11,863 nt of DNA from DASZCR01 sp035942915 (GTDB taxonomy: Bacteria; Acidobacteriota; Blastocatellia; Pyrinomonadales; Pyrinomonadaceae), in assembly GCA_035942915.1 (NCBI GenBank), contig DASZCR010000068.1:1-11863 (forward strand), in the 5' to 3' direction. Shown here piece after piece: positions 5,068 to 11,863 of the stretch (its first letter is position 1; every line of letters begins with the position of its first letter). The notes under the pieces were generated by a model that made no database searches, was not told the origin of the DNA, and saw only the letters and a program-made list of their open reading frames with translations. A program made the translations under genes and the position numbers.

Positions 5068-6315
5068 CTACTTGGCGAACGGGCGCACCTGTTCGGCAGC
5101 CGCCTTGAGGTCTGCATCGTCGGGCGCAAGCTGCAAGCCGCGCTCGTAGGCGGCGAGCGCCTTCGCATACTGCTTCGACGAATGATAGACGTAGCCGAGT
5201 TCGCGGTAGATGTTCACGTCGTTGGCAGACTTCGCGGCGGCGCGTTCGAGCGCGGCCGCAGCCTTCGGAAAGTTCTTCGCGCGCGAGTGCGAAAGGCCAA
5301 GCAGGTAGAGCGTCTGCCCTTGCGCCGACTCGCTCGTCGAGAAGCGTTCGAGCGCGGCGGCGGCGCGTGCAAACTGCTCGGACTGAATCAACGTCTGCGC
5401 ATGAAGCACGGCCGAACTCTCGTCGGGTCTCAGACGCGCGAGCGTCTCGCTGGCGCGCACGGCGCCGAGGCGGTCTGTGGCGGCTGTCGCGGGCGCGGCG
5501 GCCGCGCGGCGCAGGTAAGCGTGCGTCAGCAGCGTCCACGCTTCGGCGAGACGCGGGTCGGCCGTCGTCGCGCGGTTGAGGAGGTTGACGGCCGCGTCAT
5601 TGTCCTTGCGCTCCAAGGCCATGCGGCCGAGGTAGAAGAGCGAGAGCGAGTTCTTCGCGTCGAGTTTGACGGCGGCGTTGAAAGAACGTTCGGCGTCTGC
5701 CGCCTTCCCCGTGCGATACTCGGCGAGACCACGAAAGAAGAGCATCGAGGCATCGGGCGTTACACCCGTGCGCGTCGTCGCGGCGACGAGGAGCGGGAGC
5801 GCCTGGTCAAACTTCTCGACGCGGACGTAGGTCTGCGCCAGTTCGGCGACCGTGTTCGGGTCTTCTTCCCCGGCGGCGCGTTGCAGGTCTAGGGCGCGCT
5901 GCAAATCGACGGCCGCATCTTCGTACTTCTTCAGCGCGACCTCGGCGAATCCCGCGACCTTGAAAGCCTCTGAGTTGTTCGGGTCAGAGGCGGCTATCTG
6001 TTTGGCTTCGCGCAGCGCGGCGTCGTAGAGCTTCTGCTGGTAGAGCGAGTAGGCGCGCGCCGTGCTGCTTGTGCCGCTCGTCGTGTTGGCGACGGCCGGA
6101 CGCGTGCCGGTCGTCGTCGTGTTGTTGCGCGCGGCGTTGGCGGACGCGGCGGGCGTGCCGGTCTCGTTGCGCGAGGGCTGCGGCGTCGGCGTTGCGACGG
6201 GCGTCGGGTTGACGCGGCGCGGGCGCGAAGCGCCGGACTGCGCAAGCCCCTCGACGGCGAAAACGAGCGCGAGCGTGGCAGCGACGAAGGCGAAACGGAT
6301 TCTCTGTCTCATCAT
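5068..6315 (-). CDS. Exported tetratricopeptide-repeat (TPR) protein
   Basis: A 415-residue protein from ATG 6315. Starts at GTG 6333 and at the adjacent ATG 6312 are also possible, and none has a good Shine-Dalgarno; the short basic start MRQRIR before a hydrophobic core favours one of the two ATGs. The signal peptide ends near EGLAQS (about residue 26). A Thr/Pro/Asn/Ala-rich disordered stretch runs to about residue 84. From there to the end the protein is all helical with TPR signatures, for example YQQKLYDAALREAKQIAASD, AFKVAGFAEVALKKYEDAAV, LFYLGRMALERKDNDAAVNL and, best preserved, YRELGYVYHSSKQYAKALAA near the C-terminus. TPRs are protein-protein interaction scaffolds; export points to the periplasm or outer membrane, but the partner is unknown. 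It follows the receptor gene but is separated by a terminator and has its own strong terminator. Confidence 0.88.
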   Translation of the reverse strand: MMRQRIRFAFVAATLALVFAVEGLAQSGASRPRRVNPTPVATPTPQPSRNETGTPAASANAARNNTTTTGTRPAVANTTSGTSSTARAYSLYQQKLYDAALREAKQIAASDPNNSEAFKVAGFAEVALKKYEDAAVDLQRALDLQRAAGEEDPNTVAELAQTYVRVEKFDQALPLLVAATTRTGVTPDASMLFFRGLAEYRTGKAADAERSFNAAVKLDAKNSLSLFYLGRMALERKDNDAAVNLLNRATTADPRLAEAWTLLTHAYLRRAAAAPATAATDRLGAVRASETLARLRPDESSAVLHAQTLIQSEQFARAAAALERFSTSESAQGQTLYLLGLSHSRAKNFPKAAAALERAAAKSANDVNIYRELGYVYHSSKQYAKALAAYERGLQLAPDDADLKAAAEQVRPFAK

Positions 6316-6422
6316 GGAACGAAAGTCTTTCACAGCGAACCGAGGATTTCAACTTTTGCAGTGAACGGGAAGCGGGGAGGAGCCTCTCTTCCGATGCTCC
6401 GCGCGCGGTCGGGGTTCGCTCT

Positions 6423-6448
6423 CCTTGAGAGGACGCGTCCTCTCAAGG
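6423..6448. repeat. 26-bp perfect palindrome
   Basis: CCTTGAGAGGACG (6423-6435) is followed immediately by its exact reverse complement (6436-6448). As RNA it can form an 11-bp stem with a CGCG loop. No T-run follows on the minus strand. It lies 20 bp from the receptor gene's terminator and about 110 bp upstream of the TPR start, so it could be an operator for a dimeric regulator, a second transcription-stop structure, or a repetitive extragenic palindrome. Confidence 0.85.
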
Positions 6449-6464
6449 TCAGTTCAAAGCAGAC

Positions 6465-6504
6465 GCCAAAAGAGCCGGTCAGCCATCAGGCCGACCGGCT
6501 CTTT
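6465..6504 (-). terminator. Intrinsic terminator of the TonB-dependent receptor gene
   Basis: On the minus strand, AAAGAGCCGGTC (6504-6493) pairs perfectly over 12 bp with GACCGGCTCTTT (6480-6469) around a 12-nt loop. The stem ends in the T-rich part, giving TTTT before GGCG. It begins 22 bp after the stop at 6527. The symmetric A and T flanks could also make it work in the plus direction. Confidence 0.8.
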
Positions 6505-6526
6505 CGCGGCATTGTCTGCGCGAGCT

Positions 6527-9500
6527 TTAGAAGTTCAGTTTGAGGCCGAACTGGAACTGGCGCGGGTCGAAGGCGGCAGTGGGGCGGCTGTAGTAGCGCC
6601 CGGAACCGTCGCGTCGGCCGAAGGCGTTGACATCGGTGAAGAGCGGCGAGGCGGCCGCCTGATTGAAGCGATTGAACAGATTGAAGCCCTCTGCAATCAC
6701 GTCGAGATGGAAACGCTCGCCGAGTCGAATCTTGCGCGTGACGCGCAGGTCGAGCGAGGCGTAAGACTGCGTGATGCCGCGATTGCGGCCGAGATTGCCG
6801 GAGGTGAAGGGCGGCGGCAGGACGAGCGTCCCGTCGGCCGCGACGTTCGGGCGGTCGGTCTGTCCCGTCTGGTCGTTGTTGGTATCGACGCCGGTCAGGA
6901 TATTGAACGGGCGACCCGAAGAGATTTCAAAAATCGGAGCGACGACGAAATCGGCCAGCACGCGCCGCCAAGCGTCGCCCGTGCGCCACGTGTCGGGCGC
7001 GGCCAGCACGCCGCTGAAGACGAAGCGGTGGCGCTGGTCAAAGAGCGAATCGGCGCGCTCGGCTCTGAGGTTGTTGGCGTCCTGCGGCAGCAACAAGGTC
7101 TGCAAGTCGGACGAATCGTCGATGGCGTGCGACCACGTGTAAGAGGCGAGGAACTGGAAGTTGTGCGAGAAACGCTTCTTCAACTCGAAGTTGCCCGCGT
7201 GGTAGATGGAGTTGCCGTCGGAGACCTGCGCGTTCACGTCGCCGAAGGTCGAGACGACGCCGGGACGTGCGAGCGCGCCCGTCGCCGTCAGCACGTTGTT
7301 GAAGACGGCGGGCGTGACCGCGCCGCCCGTGACGGACTGGACGAAGAAGTAGTTCGGCCCGCCCGGACGGAACAGGTTAGCGGCAAACGGTTGCACGACC
7401 GCACCGCGCGTCGTCACGGCGACGAGTCCGGGTATCGGCTGCGCGACGATGTTGGCGCAGGTCGAAGGCGAGAGCGAGAGCACTTCGGCGGTCGAGACGG
7501 GCTGGCGGTTGTTGCAGCGGACAAAGTTCTGGATGAGCAGATTGTTGTTTGCCGGGTTGAGGTTGGTCGGGTGCGGCAGATGGTGCGCGCCCGTAAAGAG
7601 CCACCCGGCCGTGAACGACATGTTCTTCGTCAACTGTCGCTCAATCTGCGCGTTGGCCTGATTGGCGTAAGCGTATTCGAAGTCTCTTGAGACGGGCAGC
7701 GGGAACGGCAGGACGGGGCCGAAGCCGGGGAAGGTCTGGTCGTTGAAACGCTGGCGTCCGAGTTGATACTCGGCCGTCGGCGCAACGCCTTGCGTCAGAC
7801 CCGGAAAGACGACGCCCTGAAAGATGGCCGACGCATTCAGTGTCGAGCCGCAGGGCAGGGCGGCAGGGCCGCCGCACGGCAGACCCGGCGCGGAGACGAA
7901 CTGCTGCTGCTGCACGTTGTCGGCGATGTCGGAGTTGAAGGCGATGCCGAGAAGCGGGTGGTCGTAGAAAATGCCGTAGGCGGCGCGGATGACCGTCTTG
8001 CCGTCGTTGTTGATGTCCCACGCCAGACCGACGCGCGGCGCGATGTTGTTCTTATCGCGCGGGAAGCCCTGCTGGACGTTGAAGAAGTCCTGCGCGGCCT
8101 GCACCTGCGCGGCCGTCAGCGAGATGCCGTTTCTCAGCGTGTCGGAGAAGCCGCGCGGCGCGACTTCTCTGGTCAACTCCACGTCGTAGCGGACGCCGTA
8201 GTTCAAGGTGAGATTCGGGCGCACCTTCCAGGAGTCCTGCGCGAAGACGGCGAGCGGGCGGTTGCTAATCTTCGAGTTCGGGTCGCCGAAACCTTGTATG
8301 AAGTTGCCCGGGAAGCCCATGCCGTACTGCTGCACGGGCGTGATTTCGGGCGAGCCGGGAACGAACGTGCCCGCTGCGAGACCGCCGAAGTTGAAGAGAC
8401 CGGCGAAGTTCAACTCGAAGGTCGCATCCACTTGAATGGCCGCCGCGTCGCCGCCGAACTTGAAGTTGTGATTGCCGACAATCCAGTTGACGTTGTCGGT
8501 GAACTGATAGCGGTTCTCCGTGCGCAGAACGGGCGAGAAGAGTTCGCGGCCGATGAAGGCCGTGCCGGTGATGTTGAAGGCGACGGCCTCGCCGTTCTGC
8601 GACTTGAAGGTGGCGCGGCGCGAGCCGAAGTTGAAACGCGCTTCGTTGACGACCGAGTTCGAGAGCGTCGAGGTGAAGGCCGTGACGAAGGAGGCATCGC
8701 GCAAGGTCTGGATGCCTGTGCGCGAGAAGTCGTTCTGGCCGAGCGCCTGATTCTGCGACTCGACCTGAATGCCCGTGATGTCCGACGGGTTGTAGCCGAC
8801 GCGGAAGTACATCTGATTCGCGTCGTTAATCTTATGGTCAACCCTCAGCGACGAGAAGGTCGTGTCCTCGGAGATGGGGAAGACCCTCTCCAAGTTGAAG
8901 AGCGGGCGAAAGGCGATGGGCTGCCCTTGCGCGTTCGTCGTGAAAGGGATGGGCGTCCCGGCGAGGAAGAAGCGGCTGCCGACGACCTGACCCGGCGCGA
9001 GACGGCTTGCAATCGGCACGGCCGAGCCGACGACGAGTTGCGAGGCTGCAGGCGCGACGACGAGCGGGTTAAAGCCCGTCAGCGCGGTGTTGCCGCCGCC
9101 GGAGGCGAGATAGGCGTAGTTGATAGTGCCGATGATGAGCGACTGTCCCTGCGCGCGTATGGCGGGGTTGGCGTTCGCCAGCAGCGCGCGTCCCTGCGCG
9201 ATGGCCGTCGGGATGAAGGCGGCCTGCGCGGGCGTCAGACGGTTGAAGGTGATGGCGGCCGGGAACAGCGGCCCCAGTTCGGGGATGGCCGGGATGGTCG
9301 CAGCGGAATTAAGACCGGCCTCCACGTCGCTCGTAAAGAAGCCGGACTCCTGCCGTTTGCGCTGCTCGAAGGCGAAGAAGGCGAAGGTCGTGTCGCGCGC
9401 CAGCGGGCCGCCGATGGTCGCGCCGTACTGCGCGCGCGTGAAAGGAGGCTTCTTGTCGGGGTCGTTGTCGATGATGGGCGCAAACGGGTTGCGCGCCTGA

Positions 9501-10318
9501 ATCGACTTGTGACGAATGAAGCCGAAGACGTTGCCGCGCACGTCGTTCGTCCCGGACTTGGTGACGACGTTGACGACGCCGCCGGAGGTGCGCCCGAACT
9601 CTGCCGCGTAAGAGTTGCTCACAACCTGAAATTCCTGCACGGCCTCCTGCGAGACGGTCGAGCGCGCGGCGTTGACCGAGTTATCCGTGTTATCTGCGCC
9701 GTCAACCTGCACGAGATTGGAGCGGCCGCGCTGTCCGCCGAAGTTGAGGCCGGAGGTCGGGGCGGGGCCGATGGGGCGACCGTTGTCGCGCGTGACGGTC
9801 GAGGTCGTCAGAGTGAAGTTGATGTAGTCGCGCTGGTTGATGGGGAGATTCTCAATGCGCTGCTGGTCGACCGTGTTGGCGACAGCGGTGCGCGAGGTCT
9901 CGACCAATTCGGTCGTCGCGCCCGTCACGGTCACGGTTTCGCCAAGCCCGCCCAACTCCAAAGCCACGTCCAAGTCGGCCTGTTGTCCGACCGTCAGCGC
10001 GATGGCCGGAACGACGGCGCGCTTGAAGTTCGCCGCCTCAACCGTCAGTTCGTAATCGCCCGGCGGGAGGTTGGTGAACTGATAGAGACCCTCTTCGTTG
10101 CTGGTCGCCGTACGCACGGTGTTGGTCGCCGTCTGTCTGGCGGTGACGGTCGCACCGGCGACGACCGCGCCCTGCGGGTCGCGGACGAAGCCGCGCAGGT
10201 CGGCGGCGTTCGACTGTGCCTGCGCGAAAGCACCCTTCGCACCAAAAAGCGCGCACGCGCAGACGAGCGCGAAACGCAGGACGGTCGAAGCCAACCGCCG
10301 GGAGGGGAACGCACGCAT
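6527..10318 (-). CDS. Oar-like TonB-dependent receptor with carboxypeptidase-regulatory-like domain
   Basis: A 1263-residue outer-membrane protein, of normal length for the Oar-type family expanded in Acidobacteriota. The signal peptide (1-32) ends GAFA before QAQ. A carboxypeptidase-regulatory-like (CnaB-type) domain covers about 40-122, with RGFVRDPQGAVVAGATVTAR and the closing NLPPGDYELTVEA. The plug domain follows (about 128-256), with ETVTVTG, VDGADNTDN (205-213) and SGGVVNVVTKSG (245-256). The rest is a large beta-barrel, including VFAQDSWKVRPNLTLNYGVRYD, and ends in FGLKLNF with the terminal aromatic expected for Bam-dependent insertion. Members are thought to take up large substrates such as glycans or peptides with TonB-ExbBD; the substrate cannot be told here, and no clear TonB box is visible. 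AAGGAG lies nine bases before ATG 10318. It appears to be transcribed alone, with its own terminator and an upstream candidate promoter. Confidence 0.96.
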   Translation of the reverse strand: MRAFPSRRLASTVLRFALVCACALFGAKGAFAQAQSNAADLRGFVRDPQGAVVAGATVTARQTATNTVRTATSNEEGLYQFTNLPPGDYELTVEAANFKRAVVPAIALTVGQQADLDVALELGGLGETVTVTGATTELVETSRTAVANTVDQQRIENLPINQRDYINFTLTTSTVTRDNGRPIGPAPTSGLNFGGQRGRSNLVQVDGADNTDNSVNAARSTVSQEAVQEFQVVSNSYAAEFGRTSGGVVNVVTKSGTNDVRGNVFGFIRHKSIQARNPFAPIIDNDPDKKPPFTRAQYGATIGGPLARDTTFAFFAFEQRKRQESGFFTSDVEAGLNSAATIPAIPELGPLFPAAITFNRLTPAQAAFIPTAIAQGRALLANANPAIRAQGQSLIIGTINYAYLASGGGNTALTGFNPLVVAPAASQLVVGSAVPIASRLAPGQVVGSRFFLAGTPIPFTTNAQGQPIAFRPLFNLERVFPISEDTTFSSLRVDHKINDANQMYFRVGYNPSDITGIQVESQNQALGQNDFSRTGIQTLRDASFVTAFTSTLSNSVVNEARFNFGSRRATFKSQNGEAVAFNITGTAFIGRELFSPVLRTENRYQFTDNVNWIVGNHNFKFGGDAAAIQVDATFELNFAGLFNFGGLAAGTFVPGSPEITPVQQYGMGFPGNFIQGFGDPNSKISNRPLAVFAQDSWKVRPNLTLNYGVRYDVELTREVAPRGFSDTLRNGISLTAAQVQAAQDFFNVQQGFPRDKNNIAPRVGLAWDINNDGKTVIRAAYGIFYDHPLLGIAFNSDIADNVQQQQFVSAPGLPCGGPAALPCGSTLNASAIFQGVVFPGLTQGVAPTAEYQLGRQRFNDQTFPGFGPVLPFPLPVSRDFEYAYANQANAQIERQLTKNMSFTAGWLFTGAHHLPHPTNLNPANNNLLIQNFVRCNNRQPVSTAEVLSLSPSTCANIVAQPIPGLVAVTTRGAVVQPFAANLFRPGGPNYFFVQSVTGGAVTPAVFNNVLTATGALARPGVVSTFGDVNAQVSDGNSIYHAGNFELKKRFSHNFQFLASYTWSHAIDDSSDLQTLLLPQDANNLRAERADSLFDQRHRFVFSGVLAAPDTWRTGDAWRRVLADFVVAPIFEISSGRPFNILTGVDTNNDQTGQTDRPNVAADGTLVLPPPFTSGNLGRNRGITQSYASLDLRVTRKIRLGERFHLDVIAEGFNLFNRFNQAAASPLFTDVNAFGRRDGSGRYYSRPTAAFDPRQFQFGLKLNF

Positions 10319-10595
10319 GTTTTTATTCTCCTTCAGAACTGATTTGCTGCTTCAAACTTTGAGACGACGCGGAGGCGCACGCCGCGAGCGCCGCTCCGGA
10401 GACTTCATTTCAACCTGCGGTCGGCGCTCTCACGCGGCGGCTCGCTCAAGCGAACTTTTACTTGCTGCGCGCGTCGGAAGCTTTGGATGTGTCACGCGCG
10501 ATAAGGATGTCGAAGGACGCTGCACGGGGCGAACGCGTCAGCCCTCTCCAAGAGGGGGAGCAAACGGCCGCGAGCGAAACGTCTCGACTGACGAA
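10319..10595 (-). other. Long gene-free leader upstream of the receptor gene
   Basis: The gap between the oxidoreductase stop (10648) and the receptor ATG has no supportable gene on either strand. It holds the receptor's Shine-Dalgarno (AAGGAG near 10328-10333), a small odd palindrome TCAAACTTTGA around 10352-10362, a TCGCT/AGCGA hairpin (10442-10453), and a CCCTCT/AGAGGG hairpin (10542-10556) of a kind that could be an extragenic repeat. If the promoter at 10596-10624 is real, most of this stretch is a 5' untranslated leader of about 270 nt. Confidence 0.45.
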
Positions 10596-10624
10596 TTTGT
10601 ACAGCAAAAGCCGCCCTTTGGCAA
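10596..10624 (-). promoter_or_regulatory. Candidate sigma70 promoter for the receptor gene
   Basis: On the minus strand TTGCCA (10624-10619) matches the -35 consensus at five of six positions. A spacer of exactly 17 bp separates it from TACAAA (10601-10596), which matches the -10 consensus at four of six. It is the best-spaced pair I found in the gap. It starts 24 bp after the upstream oxidoreductase stop and would give an untranslated leader of about 270 nt. Confidence 0.4.
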
Positions 10625-10647
10625 GAACCCCTGTACGCCTGTGTACC

Positions 10648-11850
10648 CTAAGCTTCCGTGCTTTCGCGTGCCCCTGCGGCGGCGCTCCGGCCACGCGTCG
10701 CGCGCGCTATCGTGCGGCGCAAACCCGCGCTCATGCCGAGCACGCAGACGGCCAACTCCGAAGCCGCGCGCGGAGCGAAGGCCGCGCGCCTGAGCAGACC
10801 GCACAGCCGCAGACGCGCCCCGAAACGCTCCTCATAAAGCGACGCATAGACGCGCGCCAGCGACGCGAAACTCTCCCCTTCTCCCCAACGCGCAATCGTC
10901 TCGGCCGCCAACTCGCCGCTCTCCAAAGCCATCAACATCCCGCTGCCCGTGAACGGGTCGATGAACGAAGCGGCATCGCCGACCGTCAACAAACCTGTCG
11001 TCGGCGTCGTCTCGCCGCGCCCGAAACTGTCGAGCGCCACGCCGAGCCATGCCGACGCGACGCGCGCGCCTGCCAGCGATTCGCGCGCCCGCGCGTTTCT
11101 CATCAAGACCTCCGTCATCAAGCGTCCGGCGTCGCTCGCATGTGCGCGCGCGTCCGAAGCGCGGACGATGAAACAGAGGTTACTGAGTCCCTCTTCGACC
11201 GGACTGAGGCCGCCGTAGCCGCCTTCGTAAAAATAGATTTCGCACGCCCCTGCCTCGCCGCGCGCGCCTTCCAGATGCGCCTTGAAGGCGACCAGCGGCG
11301 CACGCTTTAACTCTTTCCCGCGCCTGCCCTGCACGACACGTCGCGCCAGCGTGCGCGCACGCCCCGTCGCATCCAGCGTCACGCGCGCACGACAGAGATG
11401 CTCCTTCCCATCAACTTGCAGACGCACACCGCGCACGCCTCCATCCTCGACGACGGCCGACGCCGTTGCCCCTTCAACAACCTCAACCCCGACTTCGCGC
11501 GCGCGTGTCAGCAGAGCGTTGTCCATCCGCGCGCGACTCAAGCCGAGAGCGCGACGCTCTCCCGCCACACCGAACCACTCGCTCGGCACGTCCACACCGC
11601 GCCCCGCGCGCGTATAAAAGACCGTCCGCGCAACCGTCTGCGCTCCGGCCAGAGACATCCGCTCGCCCACGCCGAGCCGCGCAAAGTGCGCCACACACTC
11701 CGGCGAGATGAACTCCCCGCACAACTTCGCACGCGGAAAACGCTCACGCTCCGCCAGCATCACACGCGCCCCGCGCAACGCAAGATGAATCGCCGCACTC
11801 GCGCCCGCCGGCCCGCCCCCCACCACTATCGCGTCGAACTCATCCATCAT
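10648..11850 (-). CDS. FAD-dependent oxidoreductase, geranylgeranyl-reductase / aromatic-hydroxylase-like
   Basis: A 400-residue flavoprotein. The N-terminal Rossmann fold has DAIVVGGGPAGASAA (6-20) for FAD ADP binding, with the acidic end of strand 2 at E34-R-E. The motif KLCGEFISPE (42-51) is typical of the geranylgeranyl-reductase/monooxygenase-like branch. The DATG block is at 160-163. The second FAD motif is GDAASFIDPFTGSGM (291-305), whose GD binds the ribityl chain. The C-terminus is Arg/Ala-rich. The tryptophan-halogenase WxWxIP motif is not seen. Such enzymes reduce or oxidise isoprenoid or polyketide/aromatic substrates using NAD(P)H; the substrate is unknown. The start is one of two adjacent ATGs (11850 or 11847). 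ATGA at 11850-11847 and the few bases above it allow an upstream gene ending here, suggesting an operon that continues beyond the window. No good terminator follows the stop. Confidence 0.9.
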   Translation of the reverse strand: MMDEFDAIVVGGGPAGASAAIHLALRGARVMLAERERFPRAKLCGEFISPECVAHFARLGVGERMSLAGAQTVARTVFYTRAGRGVDVPSEWFGVAGERRALGLSRARMDNALLTRAREVGVEVVEGATASAVVEDGGVRGVRLQVDGKEHLCRARVTLDATGRARTLARRVVQGRRGKELKRAPLVAFKAHLEGARGEAGACEIYFYEGGYGGLSPVEEGLSNLCFIVRASDARAHASDAGRLMTEVLMRNARARESLAGARVASAWLGVALDSFGRGETTPTTGLLTVGDAASFIDPFTGSGMLMALESGELAAETIARWGEGESFASLARVYASLYEERFGARLRLCGLLRRAAFAPRAASELAVCVLGMSAGLRRTIARATRGRSAAAGARESTEA

Positions 11851-11863
11851 AAAGACTCAGTGA

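Noticed and set aside
7763..10342. An 859-codon open frame on the plus strand opposite the receptor gene
   Set aside because: It is Arg/Asp/Glu/Val-rich without domain-like order and lies opposite a gene with unmistakable receptor domains. Such antisense frames arise from GC-rich codon bias.
10600..10647. Terminator after the flavoprotein stop
   Set aside because: Only an imperfect GCcAAAG/CTTTtGC fold and a GTAC/GTAC pair are present, with four T residues at most; the same bases make a better promoter pair.
10458..10694. A 78-codon minus-strand open frame in the gap before the receptor
   Set aside because: It overlaps the end of the flavoprotein gene in another frame, lacks a ribosome binding site, and has no recognisable composition or motif.

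Overview
The window looks like chromosomal DNA of a GC-rich Gram-negative bacterium, most likely an Acidobacteriota member (Blastocatellia/Pyrinomonadaceae-like). The main reason is a 1263-residue Oar-type TonB-dependent receptor-like outer-membrane protein with an N-terminal carboxypeptidase-regulatory-like domain, a family greatly expanded in that phylum. Supporting signs are a RskA-like anti-sigma factor paired with an ECF sigma factor, TPR and small exported proteins with Thr/Pro-rich linkers, and 7-bp-period intergenic repeats. The taxonomic call is inference. Every gene I can support lies on the minus strand, so the sequence reads right to left in transcription order.

In transcription order: (1) 11850-10648, a complete FAD-dependent oxidoreductase of the geranylgeranyl-reductase/aromatic-hydroxylase type, probably preceded by a coupled gene just outside the window. 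(2) A 329-bp gap with a candidate sigma70 promoter and a long leader. (3) 10318-6527, the Oar-like TonB-dependent receptor, followed by an intrinsic terminator and then a 26-bp perfect palindrome. (4) 6315-5068, an exported TPR protein with a strong intrinsic terminator. (5) 4931-4419, a small exported protein preceded by an AAGTTCA-type heptamer array. (6) A roughly 115-bp heptamer palindrome filling the gap before the next gene. (7) 4299-1057, a compact group: NurA-domain nuclease, a zinc-ribbon protein with two membrane helices, a stand-alone HAS-barrel (HerA-type barrel) protein, and an exported protein of unknown function. A hairpin that may be a terminator follows. (8) 777-1, a GTG-initiated ECF sigma factor overlapping by 4 bp a RskA-like anti-sigma factor that runs off the left edge.

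The envelope genes (receptor, TPR protein, small exported proteins) are consistent with outer-membrane and periplasmic functions. The most unusual part is the NurA/zinc-ribbon/HAS-barrel group. NurA nucleases normally work with HerA, a hexameric ATPase that carries a HAS barrel at its N-terminus. Here the nuclease and a free barrel protein are neighbours, no HerA ATPase is in view, and a predicted membrane protein sits between them. This could be a split or membrane-associated version of the DNA-end-processing machinery, or simply genes whose ATPase partner is elsewhere. No tRNA, rRNA, CRISPR array, transposase or phage gene was seen.
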